This document shows positions 57,639 to 64,000 of a stretch of DNA of 64,000 bases, piece by piece. Made by a program: the position numbers and the translations under genes. The notes below the pieces were generated by a model. The model had not been told where the DNA came from. It saw only the letters and a list, made by a program, of their open reading frames with translations, and searched no databases. The first letter of the stretch is position 1. Each line of letters begins with the position of its first letter. The stretch spans positions 1-64,000 of the forward strand of contig JAOBSW010000080.1 of the NCBI GenBank assembly GCA_026214975.1, in the 5' to 3' direction. Source of the DNA: Gentiana macrophylla (lineage: Eukaryota; Streptophyta; Magnoliopsida; Gentianales; Gentianaceae).

Positions 57639-59848
57639 CCACGCTTTTTTTACTTTTTTATTATTATTATTTATTTGGTCTTTTACGGAGATGAATAGAG
57701 GCTAAGCAATTTGAACAAGCCTTGTGAAGCCGATCGTCTGCGCTTTTGATTTGAATCTTGGATGTTTTGTGAGTTTTAAATAAAGTTTGTATCTTTATTA
57801 TGCTTTTATATTGTTATGCAATTATATCGATGGATTGTTGCTCTTTGATGTTTAACGTTTGATGAAAATCGTTGTTAGACCTAGATCACCGTAGTAAAGA
57901 TGAGATTTTTAACCTAAAAATAACGAGAGTTGCTAGGTTAAATTTCTAGGTTGCTAGATTGAGAAATCTTACACCTTTGTTATGGAAGCGTTAATCTTTA
58001 AGATCGAGAGATGAAAGATTAATAGGCGAATTATCTACGAGAGTAGGAATTCATACCTTTGATAGGTGAACCACGTCTTTATTAAATCTTCATTAAACGA
58101 TCTAGGGTAGAAATTGAGGATTGCGGGATAGGTGGATCAATGCTTGTTCTTCGTTAAAATTAATTGAAATTATCTTTGTGCCTTGTTCTTCCTTGTTATC
58201 TTAGAAGTTTATTTTCTTTTTAGTTTATAGATTAGAGTTATTTTCGTTTCGCAATTATCTTTCCTGGCTTTGGATTGACAATCCTCTCGTCAGCTTTATA
58301 TTTTTCGTGACAACCCTTAGAAAAATTAAGAACTGGATAAACCTCGATTCCCTGTGATTCGACTCTGGTTGTAATCGCTATACTACGATCCCTGCACTTG
58401 GGGTAAACCGGATTATTTTATTACTTGTTTATTTTGCTTAGATAAAATCCGAGACAAGAGGAAATCTCTACAAATCAACTTGTATGCAGATTCAGAGCAG
58501 CCTTGAATATCAGTGAACCTTTACCACAACTTATCAATGTACATCTAGAGGATGAAGGTCTACCAGGTGTAAATTCAGAACCTCTTCTTGGAATTTTTCA
58601 ATATGAAAGACTTCCTTCATTCTGTTATTATTGTGCAATTTGTGGACATATTGCTCGAGATTGTCCTCAAACAACTGAAGAATTCAATCAAATGGATGAA
58701 GAAAACTTCACTTTTGGCATATGGTTACACCCAAAAAAAAAGCTCTAAACTTATCAAGGAGTACAGAATCTTGGACATGGAGGTTCAAGAAGCCATACCT
58801 GCATCTCAAAAGCTCAAAGCACAACAGGTGCTTGATTCTCAGTATGAAGATGGAAAAATCTGCATTGAAGATTCAGATAAGACAAAAGGTAATCAAAAGT
58901 CAACCTTGGACAGCACAACTTTCAAAGCTCTTATCCCTTCCCACCTCTCTGACAAAAAGCATCTTCCAGTCTCTATCCCAACCCTACCCCCAAGTCCATC
59001 CAAAATAGTCACAACCACTTCTGAACCCACATCCTCAATAGTCACTATCAAATCCTCAGAACCGTATACCAAAGCCTGCACAAGCCCCAAAACCTTTGAC
59101 AATCAAACTAGTTTCACACATCCCAACAAATCTTTGAATCATATTCCTTTCCTATCCTTTTCAACTCAAGAATCCCCTGATCCCAACTCCGGCACCACCA
59201 TTCAACCCTCCAAAGATCACTGAACTCCGTGAATTTCTAAAAGCCCAACAATGAAAATCCAATCCATGACCAGCAACCTCAAACTTCTCCAGCTCAAGAC
59301 CAAATACACCCCCAAACATCCCCACCTCTGAACCACCCTCTGCCCCACCCAACCCATGAAAACCCAACCCTCAACACTAACATCTCCACCTGCACTATCA
59401 TTGGAAACCTGAATCACACTGCAATCCCTAGAAACCTCAATAGTGACAAACAATCCCAATTACAACAACCCCAAACACCTCAAATTATAGCCCAGAAATA
59501 CCCTCAGCAGCTAACACATGTAAATCAATAGAAACTTAGCCAAAAACTTTCCCCCAGAAGCAGTGAAATCCAACAGCAGTGTCCATATCACTCCACAGAG
59601 CCAGAATCCAACCTTTTTGCCTCTTTGCCTGCAATAAAAGAAAAAGTAGAGACTGTGAAACCTGGAAAGCCCTCTCTGAAAAACTATAAGCTAATACCAA
59701 CAGTCAGGCCTCTGAATGAAATCACAAACCATCAAAATCCCCTTGGAAAACGTAAGGAAAATGAAAATCCTGATGTTTCAAGCAAGAAAATCAAGATGGA
59801 AATTTACCCTTGTCCGGTGGAGACTGCTAAGCAGCTCCACCAACAGCC

Positions 59849-60814
59849 ATGAATATCATTTGTTGGAACTGTAGGGGCTTAGGCAACCCCAAGGCAGTTC
59901 CTAGTCTCAAAATCCTGGTAACATCTTCTTCTCCCTTCCTTCTCTTTCTCTCTGAAACAAAACTATCCTCTCATGCTATGAACTACATTCGAATTACTCT
60001 TGGGTTTGCCTCTGGTTTCCATGTTGCTAGTGAGGAAACTAGAGCAGGACTCTCTCTCCTTTGGAATGATTCTACTTCTGTCCAAATCCTAACCAAATCT
60101 CATGGCCATACAGACTCTATTGTAACCTACCAAAGCAAAACCTTCAGATTCACAGGGTTCTATGGGAATCCTAATCATGCTCTGAGTCACACTTCCTGGG
60201 AGCTTCTTAGAAGACTTAAGACTTGTTCAAATCTTCCTTGGCTTGGTGCTGGAGACTTCAATGAAATCCTGCATACAAATGAAAAAACAGGAGCAGTAAT
60301 TAGGCCAAGATACTTGATTGAAAACTTCAGAAGGACATTGATTGATTGCAACCTTCTTGACCTTGGATTTTCTGGGGCTAAATTCACTTGGAACAATGGA
60401 GTCATCAAAGCCAGACTTGACAGAGCAACTGCAAATGATGCCTGGATTGATCTTTTCCCAAATTTTACTGTCACACACCTATCTGCTTCCAGAAGTGACC
60501 ACTTACCTATTCTGATCTCTGATGGCCCTTTTAATAACAGGCAAAAGTGCAGAAACAAATCAATCAAGAGGTTTGACCCCTTTTGGCTCCAAGATCCAGT
60601 TTGCTTGGATCTTTCTGAGAATGTTTGGAATAAGAATTCACATCTGAATGCTGCTGACTGTGCTAAGGGTATAAGGGAAGTAAGAGATAGTTTATGCACT
60701 TGGAGCTCTGCCAAATATGGGAAGCTATGCAAAAAAATTGAAATTCTCAAAGAACAACTGATGAAGCTCCAACATCAACAAGACTTTGATGTGACAAAGG
60801 AAAAAAATCTATGA
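59849..60814 (+). pseudogene. LINE ORF2 endonuclease domain
   Basis: This APE-type endonuclease nicks the target DNA. It opens MNIICWNCRGLGNPKAV, and shows LFLSETK, LGAGDFNEIL and SASRSDHLPIL, so the metal-binding and catalytic positions (N, E, D and the SDH triplet) are kept. The frame ends at TGA after KEKNL because of an indel in the A run at about 60802-60808. The reverse transcriptase frame then begins. The ATG overlaps the ORF1 stop. Confidence 0.92.
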
Positions 60815-62265
60815 TGAAGGAACTTGATCTACTGCTAAATATGAATGAGGATTTCTGGAGGCAAAGAGGAAGATGTGAGTGGCTTGCCTCTGGGGATAGA
60901 AACACCTCCTATTTCCACATGAAGGCAACAAGAAGGCATGCTAAAAACAAAATTCATGCACTGACATCAGAGGCTGGAAATATTATTGATGACCCTGAAG
61001 AAATGAAGGTCTATGCTAAGGATTTTTACTCCAACTTATACTCATCTTATGCAGGTAATAAAAATTATGAAAGTTTGAAGGATCTTCCTTTTAACTCAAT
61101 CTCTGAAAGGCAACACAATTTTTTGCTGGAACCTTATATTGAGGAGGAAGTTGTTAGGGCACTTAAGAGCCTACCTGGTAGGAAAAGCCCGAGCCCTGAT
61201 GGTATGCAAGCAATCTTCTTGCATAAACAATGGCACTTGTATAGGCATGATCTGTTGCCTTTTATTCTAAAAGTCCTAAATGAAGGGGAGGATTTCTATG
61301 AAATTAATGACACTTACATTACCCTGATACCCAAAATTCCTCAAGCCACCATGTTAAAGGACTTCAGGCCCATAAGTCTAAGCAATACCATTTACAAGAT
61401 TATATCTAAGGCTATTGCTAACAGGCTAAAGAAGACTCTTGATGCTGTTATAGATCAATCACAAAGTGCTTTTCAAAAGGGTAAGCTGATTCCAGACAAT
61501 GCAATTGCATCTTTTGAGGCCTTCCATACCCTTAATGGGAATGGGAACTTGGATAGAAATCAGATGGCCATCAAACTTGATATGATGAAAGCTTTTGATA
61601 GAGTGGAGTGGAAGTATTTGGAACTGGTGCTGATCAAAATGAATTATCCTGAAGACATTTTCAAGCTCATTATGAGGTGCGTTACTACTGCTTCTTTTCA
61701 AGTGATTATTAATGGACAACCTTCACCAAGATTCCTACCATCTAGAGGCATTAGACAAGGAGACCCCTTGTCTCATTTTCTTTTTATCATATGCTCAGAA
61801 GGATTTTCAGCCCTAATCAAACACTCTGTTTTAAGTGGAGCTCTAACCCCTTTCAGATTTGGAAGAGATGGCCCTTGTCTGTCTCATCTCTTCTTTGCAG
61901 ATGACAACATCTTGTTTGCTAAAGCTAATGATAGGAATGCAACTGAGATTACTAACATTCTAAGGCATTATGAGGAACTCTCTGGACAAAAGGTGAACCT
62001 TTCTAAGTCTAGTATTTTTTTCAACAAGAAGCTAGATCATGTTGTGAAAAACCCTATCATTCAGATTTTAGGGATCCCCATTGGTAATACAAAAGGGAAG
62101 TACCTTGGACTGCCATTCATTGTTGGTAGGTCTAGGTATGATATTTTCAAATATCTGAAAGACAAAATTTGGAAAAAGTTGAACAATTGGAGAGCTTTAT
62201 ATTTATCTAGTGCAAGAAAAGAGGTTCTTATCAAAGCCGTCCTTCAAGCTATCCTGTGTATGTAA
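60811..62265 (+). pseudogene. LINE ORF2 reverse transcriptase domain
   Basis: The frame carries WLASGDRNTSYFH, GRKSPSPDGMQAIF, LIPKIPQATMLKDFRPISLS, the AFDRVEW catalytic block, GIRQGDPLSHFLF and FADD at residues 362-365. All three catalytic aspartates are present, though D-D is followed by N where S or T is usual. An in-frame TAA at 62263-62265 interrupts the protein just before the KFWWG region. The next frame is in the same phase, so this is a nonsense change or a pair of compensating indels. Confidence 0.93.
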
Positions 62266-62286
62266 TGCAAAGGCTTTATTCTACCT

Positions 62287-63984
62287 ATGAAGTCGTTAAA
62301 TGAAATACTATCAATGATCAGGAAGTTCTGGTGGGGGAAAAATACAGGGGAACATTCTATAGCTTGGATATCTTGGGAAAATTTGTGCAAACCTAAAATT
62401 CAAGGAGGAATGTGTTTCAAAGACTTAGAACTTTTCAATCAGGCCTTGCTTGCTAAACAATGCTGGAGACTAATGTGTAATTTTCAATCCTTAGTAATTC
62501 AGATTCTGATGCATAAATACTACAAAAGATCCACTTTTCTAGCAGCTAGTCTTGGCTCAAGACCCTCTTACATTTGGAGAAGCATACTAAAGGGAATGGA
62601 TCTACTTGCCAAAGGAATCAGATGGTCAGTGGGTGATGGATCTACCATTAACATTTGGGATCAACCCTGGATCCCCATGGAACCTGAATTCAAAATATCT
62701 ACCTACAATCCAGATGTGACACTGCAATTTGTGAATCAGCTAATCAGCTATGGAAGATGGAACAAGCCTCTCATTGAAAAGACTTTTTTACCTCATGAAG
62801 TAGATGCAATCATGAGTATCCCTATAAGCCAGCAGGACAACAAAGACAAATATATATGGCACTTCACAAGCAAAGGGATCTATACAGTGAAAACCGGATA
62901 CAGACTTGCATTGGAACTCAAAACACAACTTCAAAACAATGGAGAGGCTACTTCTATTAACTTAAATGGTAAAGCATGGAGTTACCTCTGGTCAAGGACA
63001 ATCCCCCCCAAAGTGAAGGCTTTTTCTTGGAGGATAGCCACAAACTCCCTCTCCATAGGAGCTGAGCTGAAGAAAAGAAAGATTGGCACGGGCATTTGCT
63101 CTATTTGCAATGAGAAAATTGAAACATGGCAAAGATCGCCTCTTCACCTGTATTTGGATTCAAGACTTTGGAGAACCAAACCGGACATTCAATGGCTTAT
63201 TGATGTGAATCACAGAAATTTCCTGGATCTTTGCTACCTCTTGGCAAATAATGGCTACCCCAATACTGATTTGCTCTTTATGACCTTCTGGTTTATTTGG
63301 TTCAAAAGGAACAAGTGCACCTTCAACAATCTCAAGCCATCCTTCCGCCGTATCTCTCAACAAGCTGAATCACTCCTGGAGGAATTTCAAAAAGCTTCAA
63401 GAACCAACTCCTTCGCCAACTGTCCGGAAATCTTTCCAATGCACTGGGTAAAGCCAAAATTTGGGGCAATGAAGGTAAATGTTGATGCTTGCTACAAAAA
63501 TGGTAGAGGAACTATTGGAATTGTGATCAGAAATCATGACGGCTTGCTATTATCTGCAATCTCCAGAGATTTGGGATACTCGGCCTCAGTTGAATTTGCT
63601 GAATTAATGGCGATTCTTGAAGGAGTTAAGGAACTGGCCAGAATATGGAGCGGCAACACAGAAGTTGAATCGGATTCTTCCCTAGCCATTGCAAGAATCC
63701 TATCCGATGCTGAAGATCTGACTACTGAAGGTTCTGTTGTATGTAGAATCAAGAAAGCAAGAAATCTGGTCTGTAATTGTAGTTTCAAGGTTATTAGGCG
63801 AAATTGTAATGGTGCGGCTGATAAATTAGCGAGATTAGGGTTTGATTTACCTAATTCATTTTCAGGTTACTGTAACTGGGGTATCAACCCCCCACCCTCT
63901 ATACACTCAGCATTAAGTGCTGATTTAATTTTTAATGAAATTTTAACTTTAAAAAAAAATCAATGGTGGAAAAGGGTTTTTTAG
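62287..63984 (+). pseudogene. LINE ORF2 C-terminus: zf-RVT and RNase H
   Basis: It starts after the TAA with MIRKFWWGKNTGEHSIAWI, then the GGMCFKDLELFNQALLAKQC block. The zf-RVT region (WSYLWSRTIPPKVKAFSW, CSICNEKIET) lacks its usual later H and C positions, so it is partly deleted near 63130. RNase H follows with NVDACYK, AELMAILEG, VESDSS and GAADKLAR: the four acidic residues are present. No stop occurs before the A tail. Translation passes through KK of the tail and the duplicated target into flanking DNA, ending at 63982-63984. Confidence 0.9.
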
Positions 63985-64000
63985 CATTTTGTTGTATACA
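63955..64000. repeat. Right flank of LINE: continued duplication copy 2
   Basis: The second target copy (63955-63969) is followed by agcattttgttgtataca, which matches 24079-24096 in copy 1. Confidence 0.88.

Larger units (their letters stand above)
56892..58456 (+). repeat. Solo LTR inserted in LINE ORF1
   Basis: The 1565-bp sequence runs from TGTTGACGG to GAGACA and is flanked by AGAGG (56887-56891 and 58457-58461). A TATA box (tataaaagg) lies at 57526-57534. An array of GGACGGGCGTC-like motifs (about 57205-57435) lies upstream and a long palindrome (57603-57638) downstream. No internal element sequence remains, as expected after LTR-LTR recombination. Confidence 0.92.
56411..59852 (+). pseudogene. 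LINE ORF1 (DUF4283 and zinc knuckle), split by solo LTR
   Basis: ORF1 proteins bind the LINE RNA. The ATG at 56411 opens MEKEDIQKIFSKLSLKG. A DUF4283-type region follows, with KSWGTTKFKVTKL, then WCCDNILLVLKPWSP, then FWMQIIGLPM. At 56892 the frame is cut by a solo LTR and resumes at 58457, where removal of the LTR and one AGAGG copy keeps the reading frame. After this come LNISEPLPQ and the knuckle CYYCAICGHIARDC (CX2CX4HX4C). A frameshift follows in the A tract near 58731, and stops occur near 59221 and 59530. The C-terminal piece (59625-59852) overlaps ORF2 by ATGA, a common plant L1 arrangement. Intact length would be about 620 residues. Confidence 0.88.
56210..63954 (+). mobile_element. 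L1-type LINE, nearly full length
   Basis: A 7745-bp insert with ORF1, ORF2, a short A tail (63951-63959) and a 15-bp target duplication. Without the solo LTR and one 5-bp repeat, it is 6175 bp, normal for plant L1. Its ORF1 has a DUF4283 domain plus zinc knuckle, and ORF2 has endonuclease, reverse transcriptase and RNase H. Confidence 0.95.

Noticed and set aside
60808..60820. Translational coupling (ATGATGA overlap) between endonuclease and reverse transcriptase frames
   Set aside because: L1 ORF2 is a single protein. The overlap follows an indel in an A run and is better read as a frameshift.

Overview
The window is repeat-dense nuclear DNA from a flowering plant, most likely a eudicot. 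The evidence is a plant-type tRNA-Ala(AGC) gene, a CYP94-like P450, pieces of a UDP-xylose synthase gene and a kinesin-1 motor gene, and nested Ty1/copia, Ty3/gypsy, LINE, SINE, Helitron and MITE insertions. I found no intact host protein gene. The only convincing intact host gene is tRNA-Ala at 23208-23280 (minus). Host protein sequence survives as pseudogenes or captured fragments: P450 at 13.7-15.3 kb, UXS exons inside a Helitron at 43.8-44.2 kb, and kinesin exons at 47.9-48.9 kb.

Layout. 1-7.1 kb is a decayed Ty3/gypsy element of Tat type: the integrase end on plus, long antisense coding remnants on minus, and a minisatellite of about 84 bp. 7.1-11.4 kb is a degenerate copia element whose upstream LTR-like piece does not match its 3' LTR. 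11.4-18.5 kb holds the P450 pseudogene and several MITE or foldback insertions. 18.5-22.2 kb is AT-rich with possible decayed exons. 22.7-24.4 kb carries a MITE, the tRNA gene, a second MITE and a SINE with a 19-bp target duplication. 25.0-26.1 kb is a truncated gypsy 5' end. 27.0-28.1 kb is a hAT-type non-autonomous element.

28899-36895 is a complete LTR retrotransposon with a CTACA target duplication. It codes for Gag plus an acidic repeat protein and has no pol (TR-GAG type). 36.9-39.6 kb is older LTR debris plus a hAT MITE. 39.6-46.3 kb is a CCGAACGAC-rich tandem repeat interrupted by a 3.6-kb minus-strand Helitron that captured the start of a UXS gene. A second Helitron-like 3' end lies at 46.24-46.28 kb.

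49.3-54.7 kb is a truncated Athila-like element that sits inside a second, broken copy of the tRNA-Ala gene. 56210-63954 is a nearly full-length LINE split by a 1565-bp solo LTR. The tRNA copies, their flanks and the LINE target site are a duplicated segment (23.3-24.1 kb and 54.7-56.2 kb), so one copy serves as an empty-site reference for insertions in the other.

The most unusual signal is shared by three different LTR families here. Each has an array of short GC-rich, partly palindromic motifs placed just upstream of its TATA box. The second is the gag-only element, whose extra protein has three copies of an acidic motif. Many differences between its two LTRs are short indels, so some frameshifts reported here may be consensus errors rather than true decay.
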